Assembly: GCA_905221375.1 (NCBI GenBank)
Contig: CAJNCY010000007.1
Coordinates: 1 to 64,000, forward strand
Direction: 5' to 3'
Source: a bacterium
GTDB taxonomy: Bacteria > Bacillota > Bacilli > Lactobacillales > Streptococcaceae
Length of the DNA stretch: 64,000 nucleotides
The position numbers and the translations under genes were made by a program. The notes beneath the pieces are model-generated. The model was given only the letters and a program-made list of their open reading frames with translations, had not been told where the DNA came from and made no database searches. The number at the start of each line of letters is the position of its first letter. Within the stretch, counting starts at the first letter, position 1. Of the stretch, positions 27,108-36,067 are shown in pieces.

Positions 27108-27230
27108 AGGGACCTTTCTAGTGTCTTTTCAGATAAGATGTCTACTATTATAACAGAAAGCAGGCAGAAAAGCAGATTCGAAACCAAAAAAGAAATTTCA
27201 TCAAATTCTTAAATAAATCAAACAAAGATA

Positions 27231-27278
27231 TTGAAAAAGTGAATGATAAATGATATAATTCTATTATTGTTCGTAAAA
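27231..27278 (+). promoter_or_regulatory. Promoter and candidate PurR site of the purine permease
   Basis: TTGAAA (27231-27236), 17 nt, TATAAT (27254-27259). ATTGTTCGTAAAA at 27266-27278 matches 11 of 13 positions of the reverse PurBox consensus AWWGTTCGGWWWT and lies at the expected transcription start. The purR gene is at 51256. The PurBox reading is tentative. Confidence 0.6.
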
Positions 27279-27296
27279 ATTAAAAGGAGATTGATA

Positions 27297-28715
27297 ATGG
27301 ACAAATTATTTAAACTAAAAGAGAACGGTACAGACGTTCGTACAGAGGTTCTCGCTGGTTTAACAACTTTCTTTGCAATGAGCTATATTCTCTTTGTAAA
27401 CCCACAAATTCTTTCGCAAACAGGAATGCCTGCTCAGGGTGTATTCCTCGCAACGATTATCGGTGCAGTTGCTGGTACCTTGATGATGGCCTTCTACGCT
27501 AACTTACCTTATGCCCAAGCACCAGGTATGGGATTGAATGCCTTCTTTACCTTTACAGTTGTATTCGGACTTGGTTATTCATGGCAAGAAGCCTTGGCTA
27601 TGGTCTTCATCTGTGGAATTATCTCATTGATTATTACCTTGACAAATGTTCGTAAAATGATCATTGAATCGATTCCAAACGCCCTTCGTTCAGCTATTTC
27701 AGCTGGTATCGGTGTATTCCTCGCCTACGTAGGTATTAAGAATGCTGGACTTTTGAAATTCTCTATCGATCCAGGGAACTACACGGTTGCAGGAGAAGGG
27801 GCTGATAAAGCTCAAGCAGCGATTACAGCAAATGCTTCAGCAGTTCCAGGATTGGTCAGCTTTAATAATCCAGCTGTTTTGGTGGCTCTTGCAGGACTTG
27901 CCATTACTATCTTCTTTGTTATCAAAGGGATTAAAGGGGGAATTATCCTCTCTATCTTGACAACAACTGTTCTTGCTATTGCAGTTGGTTTGGTAGATTT
28001 GTCTAGTATCGATTTTGCTAATAACCATGTTGGTGCAGCTTTTGAAGACTTGAAGACAGTCTTTGGTGCAGCTCTTGGTTCAGAAGGGTTGGGAGCTTTG
28101 ATTTCAGATACAGCTCGCTTGCCTGAAACTCTGATGGCTATTCTTGCCTTCTCATTGACAGATATTTTTGACACGATTGGTACTTTGATCGGTACAGGTG
28201 AAAAAGTTGGTATCGTAGCGACAAATGGTGAAAATCACCAATCAGCTAAGTTGGATAAGGCTCTTTACTCTGACTTGATTGGTACTTCAATTGGTGCCAT
28301 CGCTGGTACTTCGAACGTAACGACTTATGTTGAGTCTGCTGCTGGTATCGGTGCAGGTGGACGTACTGGTTTGACAGCCTTGGTTGTAGCAATCTGTTTT
28401 GCAATTTCAAGCTTCTTTAGTCCACTTCTAGCGATTGTACCAACAGCCGCTACAGCTCCAATCTTGATTATCGTTGGGATTATGATGTTGGCTAGCTTGA
28501 AAAATATCCATTGGGACGATATGTCTGAAGCGGTTCCTGCTTTCTTCACATCTATCTTTATGGGATTCAGCTACTCTATCACTCAAGGGATTGCAGTTGG
28601 TTTCTTGACTTACACTTTGACTAAGCTTGTCAAAGGTCAAGCTAAAGATGTTCATGTCATGATTTGGATTTTGGATGCCTTGTTTATCCTTAACTACATC
28701 AGCATGGCCTTATAA
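27297..28715 (+). CDS. NCS2/AzgA-type purine permease
   Basis: About 472 aa with 12-14 membrane segments. The N-terminal LKENGTDVRTEVLAGLTTFFAMSYI and the motif APGMGLNAFF mark the AzgA/PbuG branch of NCS2, which imports hypoxanthine, guanine or adenine by proton symport. The conserved NATS-like signature follows in the second half (FSLTDIFDTIGTLIG). The start at 27297 behind AAAAGGAG is preferred to the in-frame ATG at 27243, which would begin upstream of the promoter. A GGGGG/CCCCC terminator follows. Confidence 0.9.
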   Translation: MDKLFKLKENGTDVRTEVLAGLTTFFAMSYILFVNPQILSQTGMPAQGVFLATIIGAVAGTLMMAFYANLPYAQAPGMGLNAFFTFTVVFGLGYSWQEALAMVFICGIISLIITLTNVRKMIIESIPNALRSAISAGIGVFLAYVGIKNAGLLKFSIDPGNYTVAGEGADKAQAAITANASAVPGLVSFNNPAVLVALAGLAITIFFVIKGIKGGIILSILTTTVLAIAVGLVDLSSIDFANNHVGAAFEDLKTVFGAALGSEGLGALISDTARLPETLMAILAFSLTDIFDTIGTLIGTGEKVGIVATNGENHQSAKLDKALYSDLIGTSIGAIAGTSNVTTYVESAAGIGAGGRTGLTALVVAICFAISSFFSPLLAIVPTAATAPILIIVGIMMLASLKNIHWDDMSEAVPAFFTSIFMGFSYSITQGIAVGFLTYTLTKLVKGQAKDVHVMIWILDALFILNYISMAL

Positions 28716-28727
28716 TAGGATTACCCA

Positions 28728-28748
28728 GGGGGATTTTCCCCCTTTTTT
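28728..28748 (+). terminator. Purine permease terminator
   Basis: GGGGG (28728-28732) and CCCCC (28738-28742) around ATTTT, then TTTTTT. Confidence 0.85.
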
Positions 28749-28767
28749 AATACAAAGGAGATGGGTG

Positions 28768-29475
28768 ATGAAAGAGAAAAATATGTGGAAAGAATTATTG
28801 AATCGTGCAGGCTGGCTGTTAATCTTTTTGCTGGCGACAATTTTATATCAGATTCCTATAGGGGTTACTGCTATTTTAACCTTAAGAGAAGTACCACTAT
28901 TACAGTCAGGGCTGATAGTTACTGGTATTTCGATTGTGGTTCTGGTGCTATTTATTATTGGAGCTCGTAAAACGCAATTAGCAAATTTTAATTTTTCATT
29001 TTTTAGAGCTAAGGATTTGGCACGATTGGGCTTGAGTTATTTAGTCATTATCTGTTCAAATATACTTGGTTCTATCTTGTTACAACTGTCAAATGAGACG
29101 ACAACAGCTAACCAGTCTCAGATTAACGATATGGTTCAGAATAGTTCTCTGATTTCTAGCTTCTTCTTGCTAGCCGTACTTGCTCCGATTTGTGAGGAAA
29201 TCTTGTGCCGGGGAATTGTTCCTAAAAAGATTTTCCGAGGAAAGGAGAACTTGGGATTTGTAGTCGGTACGATTGTGTTTGCTTTATTGCATCAACCGAG
29301 TAATTTACCTTCTTTATTGATTTATGGAGTTATGTCGATCGTTCTGTCTTGGACGGCTTACAAGACCCAACGTTTGGAAATGTCTATCTTACTTCACATG
29401 ATTGTGAATGGGGTTGTTTTCTGTTTGCTGGCTCTCGTGGTGATTTTGAGTCGGACATTAGGGATCTCTGTTTAA
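28768..29475 (+). CDS. CPBP (CAAX/Abi) family intramembrane metalloprotease
   Basis: About 235 aa with six to eight membrane segments. The CPBP glutamate motif CEEILCRGIV lies near residues 141-150 and the histidine motif ALLHQPSN near 171-178. Related streptococcal proteins include bacteriocin-immunity and membrane-protein-processing members; a specific role is not deducible. Start at 28768 has AAAGGAG at 7 nt. A 10-bp hairpin terminator follows at 29509. Confidence 0.85.
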   Translation: MKEKNMWKELLNRAGWLLIFLLATILYQIPIGVTAILTLREVPLLQSGLIVTGISIVVLVLFIIGARKTQLANFNFSFFRAKDLARLGLSYLVIICSNILGSILLQLSNETTTANQSQINDMVQNSSLISSFFLLAVLAPICEEILCRGIVPKKIFRGKENLGFVVGTIVFALLHQPSNLPSLLIYGVMSIVLSWTAYKTQRLEMSILLHMIVNGVVFCLLALVVILSRTLGISV

Positions 29476-29508
29476 GATTTTTGACAATTGCTTACTTGTT
29501 TCTACTGG

Positions 29509-29547
29509 GAAAAAGATGAATGCAATCGTGTCCATCTTTTTCTTTTT
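29509..29547 (+). terminator. Terminator after the CPBP gene
   Basis: GAAAAAGATG (29509-29518) pairs with CATCTTTTTC (29533-29542), followed by TTTTTA. Confidence 0.8.
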
Positions 29548-29559
29548 ATGGTAAAATAG

Positions 29560-30546
<987 letters not shown>

Positions 30547-30547
30547 G

Positions 30548-31870
30548 ATGAAAGAAATTGAAAACAATCAGTGGATTGTCAACTATCGGACGGACCAACC
30601 GCATTTTGGCTTGGAACGAATGGTGGAACTGTTAGCTTTGCGTGGCAATCCCCATCTCAAACTCAAGGTTATCCATATCGGAGGGACCAATGGCAAGGGT
30701 TCGACTATTGCTTTTTTGAAAAATATGCTGGAAAAGCTAGGCCTGAGAGTTGGTGTGTTCAGCTCGCCCTATCTCATTCATTATACAGACCAGATTAGCA
30801 TCAATGGGGAATCCATTCCCGAAGCTAGACTAGAAGCCCTCATGGCAAACTATGAGTCTTTGCTTGAGGGGGAGAGGGGCCTTGCTTTACAAGGAACAAC
30901 CGAGTTTGAGATTATCACAGCTCTGGCCTATGACTACTTTGCCACAGAGCAAGTAGATGTGGCTATCATGGAAGTCGGCATGGGTGGACTCTTGGATAGT
31001 ACCAATATCTGCCAGCCAATTTTAACAGGCATCACAACCATTGGACTGGACCATGTAGCCCTACTTGGTGACACCTTGGAAGCCATAGCGGAGCAGAAAG
31101 CTGGTATTATCAAACAAGGTATTCCCTTGGTGACAGGTCGTATTGCTCCAGAAGCTTTGGCTGTGATTGACCGCATTGCGGAAGGGAAAGATGCGCCGAG
31201 ATTTGCCTACGGGGCAGATTATAAGGTCAGCTATCAAAAGAGTGTGGTTACAGGCGAAGTCTTTGACTATACAAGTGTTGTCAGACAAGGTCGCTTCCAG
31301 ACTGGCCTGCTTGGTTTGCACCAGATAGAGAATGCTGGGATGGCCATAGCTTTACTTGATAATTTTTGTCAAGAAGATTGTCGAGAGCTAGCAAGCAATT
31401 ACTTGCTTGCTCAAGCTATGGAAGAAACAAGGTGGCCAGGGCGTTTGGAGGTCGTGTCAAGAACTCCCTTGATGATTTTGGATGGAGCCCATAATCCCCA
31501 TGCTATTAAGGCTTTATTAGCAACCTTGCAAGAACGCTTTGCGGATTATCGTAAGGAAATCCTCTTTACTTGTATCAAAACCAAGGCCTTGGAGGATATG
31601 TTGGATTTGCTGGGGGCAATACCAGATACCGAGCTTACCCTGACACATTTTGACGATAGTCGGGCAACTGATGAAAGCGTGCTGAAAGAGACAGCCAAGT
31701 CTAGAAATGTCAGCTACCAAGATTGGCAGGAATTTCTAGAGCGAAAATTGACAAATAAAAAAGAAGAGAAACAAACAGTTAGGATTGTCACAGGTTCCTT
31801 GTATTTCTTGAGCCAAGTGAGATCCTATCTGATGGAGAGGAAGAACGAGAATGGATACACAAAAGATTGA
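30548..31870 (+). CDS. folC: Dihydrofolate synthase / folylpolyglutamate synthase
   Basis: A 440-aa Mur-ligase-fold enzyme (pneumococcal sulB) that adds glutamate to dihydropteroate or folate. P-loop GGTNGKGST (about residues 43-51), the central ATPase region [12 protein letters not shown] and the C-terminal LDGAHNPHA are present. It begins 1 bp after folP. Its end overlaps folE by 20 bp. Confidence 0.95.
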   Translation: MKEIENNQWIVNYRTDQPHFGLERMVELLALRGNPHLKLKVIHIGGTNGKGSTIAFLKNMLEKLGLRVGVFSSPYLIHYTDQISINGESIPEARLEALMANYESLLEGERGLALQGTTEFEIITALAYDYFATEQVDVAIMEVGMGGLLDSTNICQPILTGITTIGLDHVALLGDTLEAIAEQKAGIIKQGIPLVTGRIAPEALAVIDRIAEGKDAPRFAYGADYKVSYQKSVVTGEVFDYTSVVRQGRFQTGLLGLHQIENAGMAIALLDNFCQEDCRELASNYLLAQAMEETRWPGRLEVVSRTPLMILDGAHNPHAIKALLATLQERFADYRKEILFTCIKTKALEDMLDLLGAIPDTELTLTHFDDSRATDESVLKETAKSRNVSYQDWQEFLERKLTNKKEEKQTVRIVTGSLYFLSQVRSYLMERKNENGYTKD

Positions 31871-32405
31871 AGTAGCTGTAAAAATGATTATCGAGGCTGT
31901 AGGAGAGGATGCTAACCGCGAGGGCTTGCAGGAAACACCTGCTCGTGTTGCTCGTATGTACCAAGAGATTTTTTCAGGTCTTGGTCAAACAGCGGAGGAA
32001 CATTTGTCAAAATCCTTTGAGATTATTGATGATAATATGGTGGTAGAAAAGGACATCTTTTTCCATACTATGTGTGAACACCACTTCTTGCCATTTTATG
32101 GTAGAGCGCACATAGCCTACATTCCAGATGGCCGTGTGGCAGGTTTGTCTAAGCTAGCCCGTACGGTTGAAGTTTATTCGAAAAAACCACAAATTCAAGA
32201 ACGTTTGAATATCGAAGTAGCCGATGCCTTGATGGACTATCTAGGTGCTAAAGGAGCCTTTGTTGTCATTGAGGCGGAACATATGTGTATGAGCATGCGT
32301 GGTGTCAGAAAACCAGGCACTGCAACCTTGACGACAGTAGCTCGTGGTCTATTTGAAACAGATAAGGACCTTCGAGATCAGGCTTATCGTTTAATGGGAC
32401 TATAA
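31851..32405 (+). CDS. folE: GTP cyclohydrolase I
   Basis: A 184-aa enzyme (pneumococcal sulC), first step of folate synthesis from GTP to dihydroneopterin triphosphate. The zinc ligands are visible in [11 protein letters not shown] and [10 protein letters not shown], along with [18 protein letters not shown]. It overlaps folC by 20 bp. A RUP and a terminator separate it from sulD. Confidence 0.96.
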   Translation: MDTQKIEVAVKMIIEAVGEDANREGLQETPARVARMYQEIFSGLGQTAEEHLSKSFEIIDDNMVVEKDIFFHTMCEHHFLPFYGRAHIAYIPDGRVAGLSKLARTVEVYSKKPQIQERLNIEVADALMDYLGAKGAFVVIEAEHMCMSMRGVRKPGTATLTTVARGLFETDKDLRDQAYRLMGL

Positions 32406-32518
32406 TACTCTTCGAAAATCAAATTCAAACCACGTCAGCTTCCATCTGCAACCTCAAAACAGTGTTTTGAGCAGCCTGCGGCTAGCTTCCTAGTTTGCAC
32501 TTTGATTTTCATTGAGTA
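32406..32518. repeat. RUP element between folE and sulD
   Basis: Starts TACTCTTCGAAAATC and ends GATTTTCATTGAGTA. It is in inverse orientation to those at 19584 and 37450, 113 bp long, and contains the internal CAAAACAGTGTTTTGAG palindrome. It begins 1 bp after the folE stop codon. Confidence 0.9.
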
Positions 32519-32523
32519 TAAAA

Positions 32524-32548
32524 AGAATCCGCTTTGGGCGGATTTTTC
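32524..32548 (+). terminator. Internal terminator or attenuator before sulD
   Basis: AATCCGC (32526-32532) pairs with GCGGATT (32538-32544) around TTTGG, followed by TTTC. It lies inside the folate operon, 15 nt before sulD, so only readthrough would reach that gene unless there is an unseen promoter. Confidence 0.65.
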
Positions 32549-32563
32549 TAGAAAGGAATCATT

Positions 32564-33376
32564 ATGGATCAACTTCAGATTAAGGATTTGGAAATTTTTG
32601 CCTATCATGGTCTTTTTCCGAGTGAGAAAGAATTGGGGCAGAAGTTTATTATTTCCGCAATCCTATCCTATGATATGACCAAGGCGGCTACAGACTTGGA
32701 TTTAACGGCCTCTGTCCATTACGGAGAACTGTGTCAGCAGTGGACGACTTGGTTTCAGGAAACAACTGAGGACTTGATTGAAACGGTAGCCTACAAACTG
32801 GTAGAACGTACCTTTGAGGCCTATCCTCTTGTCCAAGAAATAAAGCTGGAACTGAAAAAACCTTGGGCGCCAGTCCATTTGCCACTAGATACTTGCTCGG
32901 TAACCATTCATCGCCGCAAGCAACGAGCCTTTATCGCCCTAGGAAGCAATATGGGAGATAAACAAGCAAACTTGAAACAAGCCATTGAGAAAATGCGAAA
33001 TCGAGGCATCCATATTCTCAAAGAGTCCAGTGTCTTAGCGACGGAGCCTTGGGGTGGAGTGGAGCAGGATAGTTTTGCCAATCAAGTGGTTGAGGTAGAA
33101 ACCTGGCTACCTGCCTCAGTCTTGTTAGAAACCTTGTTGGCTATTGAGGCAGAGATGGGACGGGTTAGAGAAGTGCATTGGGGACCTCGTTTGATTGATT
33201 TGGACCTGCTCTTTGTGGAGGACCAGGTCATTTATACAGATGACCTCATCCTGCCTCATCCTTATATAGCAGAACGCCTGTTTGTTCTTGAGTCTCTACA
33301 AGAAATTGCGCCTCATTTTATCCATCCGACATTAAAGCAACCTATCCGTAACTTGTATGATGCTTTGAAAAAATAG
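32564..33376 (+). CDS. sulD: Bifunctional dihydroneopterin aldolase / HPPK (SulD)
   Basis: A 270-aa fusion. Residues 1-120 are FolB ([23 protein letters not shown] and the Glu/Lys catalytic pattern ending ELKKPWAP). Residues about 122-270 are FolK, with [13 protein letters not shown] and the metal-binding Asp pair in RLIDLDLLF. It makes 6-hydroxymethyl-dihydropterin and its pyrophosphate, the second substrate of DHPS. The fusion is characteristic of pneumococcus and relatives. Start after AAAGGA. Terminated by a long hairpin shared with the convergent DUF960 gene. Confidence 0.96.
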   Translation: MDQLQIKDLEIFAYHGLFPSEKELGQKFIISAILSYDMTKAATDLDLTASVHYGELCQQWTTWFQETTEDLIETVAYKLVERTFEAYPLVQEIKLELKKPWAPVHLPLDTCSVTIHRRKQRAFIALGSNMGDKQANLKQAIEKMRNRGIHILKESSVLATEPWGGVEQDSFANQVVEVETWLPASVLLETLLAIEAEMGRVREVHWGPRLIDLDLLFVEDQVIYTDDLILPHPYIAERLFVLESLQEIAPHFIHPTLKQPIRNLYDALKK

Positions 33377-33424
33377 AAAAACTCTAGTTTTCAGTCGTTT
33401 GTAACTGAAGGCTAGAGTTTTTAA
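33377..33424. terminator. Bidirectional terminator sulD / DUF960
   Basis: AAAAACTCTAG (33377-33387) pairs with CTAGAGTTTTT (33412-33422), with a second CAG/CTG helix above. The stop codon of the minus-strand DUF960 gene lies in its tail. Confidence 0.85.
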
Positions 33425-33738
33425 AATAGGTCATTTTCTTCTGGGAGGAGGATAGTCTCTCTTCCGTCCATGTCTAAAACCAGGACTCTCGGGGGATAAA
33501 GAGGGTCGAAAGGGTGGTTAAAGTCAAAATCAATGGCTGTAGGGAGGTGTTGGCTTGAGAAGTGGAAGGTAATTTTTCCTTGGTTATTAAGCAATTGAAA
33601 CTCGAGTTCTTCTTCCAATTCAAAGACATTTTTTAAGAAATGGTCGATGATATACCAAAAAGAGTCAATGACATCATCAGGCAAGCTGGTAACAATGCCA
33701 AAACTAGCAGACCGCATGTGGGTATTGGTAAAAGCCAT
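33421..33738 (-). CDS. DUF960 family protein
   Basis: A 105-aa soluble protein beginning MAFTNTHMRSASFGIV with the acidic C-terminal half LVLDMDGRETILLPEENDLF. The pattern matches DUF960 of Firmicutes as I remember it. Function unknown. The start at 33738 follows AAGGGGGCAGAG on the minus strand; the longer reading from 33792 begins upstream of that site. It lies alone between sulD and ccpA, at a probable rearrangement joint. Confidence 0.8.
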   Translation of the reverse strand: MAFTNTHMRSASFGIVTSLPDDVIDSFWYIIDHFLKNVFELEEELEFQLLNNQGKITFHFSSQHLPTAIDFDFNHPFDPLYPPRVLVLDMDGRETILLPEENDLF

Positions 33739-33862
33739 ATCTCTGCCCCCTTTCTTTTCCCTTATCATACAGCAAATAGGATTAAAAATCAAGAAAAGGT
33801 GATTTTTTCTTTAAAACTTAGACTTTCTATGAAATTTTTTTCAAACAATCTTCAAAAAATAC

Positions 33863-33891
33863 TTGAAAGTGTTTACAAATAGTGATAAAAT
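33863..33891 (+). promoter_or_regulatory. ccpA: ccpA promoter with cre over the -35 box
   Basis: TTGAAA (33863-33868), 17 nt, TAAAAT (33886-33891). TGAAAGTGTTTACA (33864-33877) matches 13 of 14 cre consensus positions and covers the -35, so CcpA probably represses its own gene. In the leader, ATGAAAA/TTTTCAT (33907-33913, 33919-33925) and CATACC/GGTATG (33923-33928, 33953-33958) can form hairpins. Confidence 0.75.
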
Positions 33892-33976
33892 GGAATAAGT
33901 AGAATCATGAAAACGAAATTTTCATACCGTCTCTTTTTTTGGAGTCTCGTGAGGTATGATATAGAAAGGAAATGGA

Positions 33977-34987
33977 ATGAATACAGACGATACAGTAACG
34001 ATTTATGATGTCGCCCGTGAAGCAGGAGTTTCAATGGCGACGGTTAGCCGTGTAGTCAATGGCAATAAGAATGTAAAAGAGAATACTCGTAAAAAAGTGC
34101 TTGAGGTGATTGACCGTTTGGATTACCGTCCAAATGCCGTGGCGCGTGGTCTTGCAAGCAAAAAGACAACCACTGTCGGTGTCGTGATCCCAAATATTAC
34201 CAATGGTTATTTCTCAACGCTTGCTAAAGGGATTGATGATATCGCTGAAATGTACAAGTACAATATCGTCCTTGCTAACAGTGATGAGGATGATGATAAG
34301 GAAGTTTCAGTTGTCAATACACTGTTTTCTAAGCAAGTGGATGGTATCATCTTTATGGGTTACCACTTGACTGAAAAAATTCGTTCAGAGTTTTCTCGTT
34401 CTCGAACACCAGTTGTTCTTGCGGGAACAGTAGATGTGGAACACCAACTCCCAAGTGTTAATATTGACTACAAACAAGCTACGATTGATGCAGTGACCTA
34501 CCTTGCTAAAGAAAACGAGCGCATTGCTTTCGTTAGCGGTCCACTAGTGGATGATATCAATGGTAAGGTTCGTTTGGTTGGCTACAAGGAAGCCTTGAAA
34601 AAAGCAGGGATTTCTTATAGCGAAGGCTTGGTATTTGAGTCTAAATACACTTATGAAGACGGTTATGCCTTGGCAGAACGCTTGATTTCATCGAATGCAA
34701 CTGCAGCAGTTGTAACAGGTGATGAATTGGCTGCAGGTGTCTTGAATGGTTTGGCTGACCACGGTGTGTCAGTACCGGAAGAGTTTGAAATCATTACTAG
34801 TGATGATTCACAAATCTCACGCTTTACCCGTCCAAACTTGACAACGATTGCTCAACCTCTTTATGACCTTGGTGCTATTAGTATGCGTATGTTGACGAAG
34901 ATTATGCACAAGGAAGAATTGGAAGAACGCGAAGTTCTATTACCTCATGGTTTGACAGAACGTCGTTCAACACGAAAACGTAAATAG
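33977..34987 (+). CDS. ccpA: Catabolite control protein A
   Basis: A 336-aa LacI/GalR-family regulator. The N-terminal helix-turn-helix TIYDVAREAGVSMATVSRVVNG (key residues V-A-x-x-A-G-V-S, T-V-S-R-V) and hinge are followed by the periplasmic-binding-like core (VGVVIPNITNGYF, TGDELAAGVLNGL). With HPr phosphorylated at Ser46 it binds cre sites and controls carbon metabolism. Candidate sites in this window: its own promoter, manL and pflA. A GAAAGGAAAT site precedes the start. Confidence 0.97.
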   Translation: MNTDDTVTIYDVAREAGVSMATVSRVVNGNKNVKENTRKKVLEVIDRLDYRPNAVARGLASKKTTTVGVVIPNITNGYFSTLAKGIDDIAEMYKYNIVLANSDEDDDKEVSVVNTLFSKQVDGIIFMGYHLTEKIRSEFSRSRTPVVLAGTVDVEHQLPSVNIDYKQATIDAVTYLAKENERIAFVSGPLVDDINGKVRLVGYKEALKKAGISYSEGLVFESKYTYEDGYALAERLISSNATAAVVTGDELAAGVLNGLADHGVSVPEEFEIITSDDSQISRFTRPNLTTIAQPLYDLGAISMRMLTKIMHKEELEEREVLLPHGLTERRSTRKRK

Positions 34988-34990
34988 AAA

Positions 34991-35022
34991 AAATCAGGGA
35001 ATCGTGAAGATTTCCTGATTTT
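34991..35022 (+). terminator. ccpA terminator
   Basis: AAATCAGGGAATC pairs with GATTTCCTGATTT around GTGAA (one G-U pair), followed by TTGCTTT. Also usable by the convergent asparaginase gene. Confidence 0.8.
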
Positions 35023-35039
35023 GCTTTCTAGAGAAGAGG

Positions 35040-36002
35040 TTAGCCTTCCATATAGTCTTTCAAAGCCTGTCCTGTTAATCCGGCATTGAGGGCGATGAGG
35101 AGTTTCAGGCGGGCTTTTTGGGCGTTGAGTTCTTTAACAAAGAAGACCCCAGATTTTTGCAACTGCACGCCTCCACCTTGGTAGGCATAAACAGGTTCTG
35201 CAATACCGTTAAAGCATCGTGAAACCAGGGCGACTGGGATTCCTTTTTGTAGAAGGTTTTCTAATTTTTGAGCCGTTTCTTTGGGAATATTACCAGCTCC
35301 GAAAGCTTGGATAATCAAACCGTCCAATTGTTCTAAATCCAGCATATCAATCAGTTCATCTGTCATACCAGCATAAGCCGAGATGATAGGGACTAAACCT
35401 TGTATGTGATCGAGGTCAAAGCGAACACGGGGCTCAGCTGTTTTAAAGTAGAGGATTTCGTGTTTCATAATCAGACCAAGTGGCCCGTGTGTTGGAGTCT
35501 GGAAGGTGCTGACGTTGGTCGTATGTGTTTTGGTAACATACTTGGCAGCGTGGATTTCATCGTTCATAACGACCAAAACTCCTTTGTCAGCAGCCCTGTC
35601 ATCGCTGGCCACCCGTAAAGCACTTAGATAATTATAGACACCATCACTACCGAGTTCGTTGGAGCTACGCATGGCCCCTGTTAGAACGATGGGCATGTGG
35701 GGAACTTCCATGGTGTCAAGGAAATAGGCTGTTTCTTCTAAAGTATCGGTTCCATGTGTGATTACCACCCCATCGTAATTAGCAGCTTCCTCTTTGATTT
35801 TTTGATAGAGAGCCAGCATATGCTTGGGCTTGATATGGGGGCTTGGCAGGTTAAAAAAGTCTAAAGCGTGGACTTGGATTCCTTCGAGAGGATTGGACAC
35901 ATGGTTCATGGGATTATCTGAACTAGTTACAACAGCGCCAGAGGCATCGGCCTGCATGGAAATAGTCCCACCAGTATGTAAAACAAGGATTTTCTTAGGC
36001 AT
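35040..36002 (-). CDS. Type I L-asparaginase
   Basis: A 320-aa asparaginase converting asparagine to aspartate and ammonia. The two catalytic threonine motifs are visible: VLHTGGTISM (about residues 6-15) and THGTDTLEETAYFL (about 83-96). The absence of a signal peptide places it in the cytoplasm (AnsA type). Divergent from the HAD fusion gene, with 65 bp between the starts. It pairs functionally with asnA at 59026, which runs the opposite reaction with ATP. Confidence 0.94.
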   Translation of the reverse strand: MPKKILVLHTGGTISMQADASGAVVTSSDNPMNHVSNPLEGIQVHALDFFNLPSPHIKPKHMLALYQKIKEEAANYDGVVITHGTDTLEETAYFLDTMEVPHMPIVLTGAMRSSNELGSDGVYNYLSALRVASDDRAADKGVLVVMNDEIHAAKYVTKTHTTNVSTFQTPTHGPLGLIMKHEILYFKTAEPRVRFDLDHIQGLVPIISAYAGMTDELIDMLDLEQLDGLIIQAFGAGNIPKETAQKLENLLQKGIPVALVSRCFNGIAEPVYAYQGGGVQLQKSGVFFVKELNAQKARLKLLIALNAGLTGQALKDYMEG

Positions 36003-36067
36003 GATTTACTCACTCTTTCTGAAATGTGGTATAATCATTGTATCACAAAAGGGGAGATTGGGACAGG

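Noticed and set aside
27108..27296. Purine riboswitch before the NCS2 permease
   Set aside because: The transcript leader after the -10 is only about 30 nt, too short for an aptamer.
33907..33925. ATGAAAACG...TTTTCAT as a second cre site in the ccpA leader
   Set aside because: Four or so departures from the cre consensus on the right half; more likely a simple hairpin.
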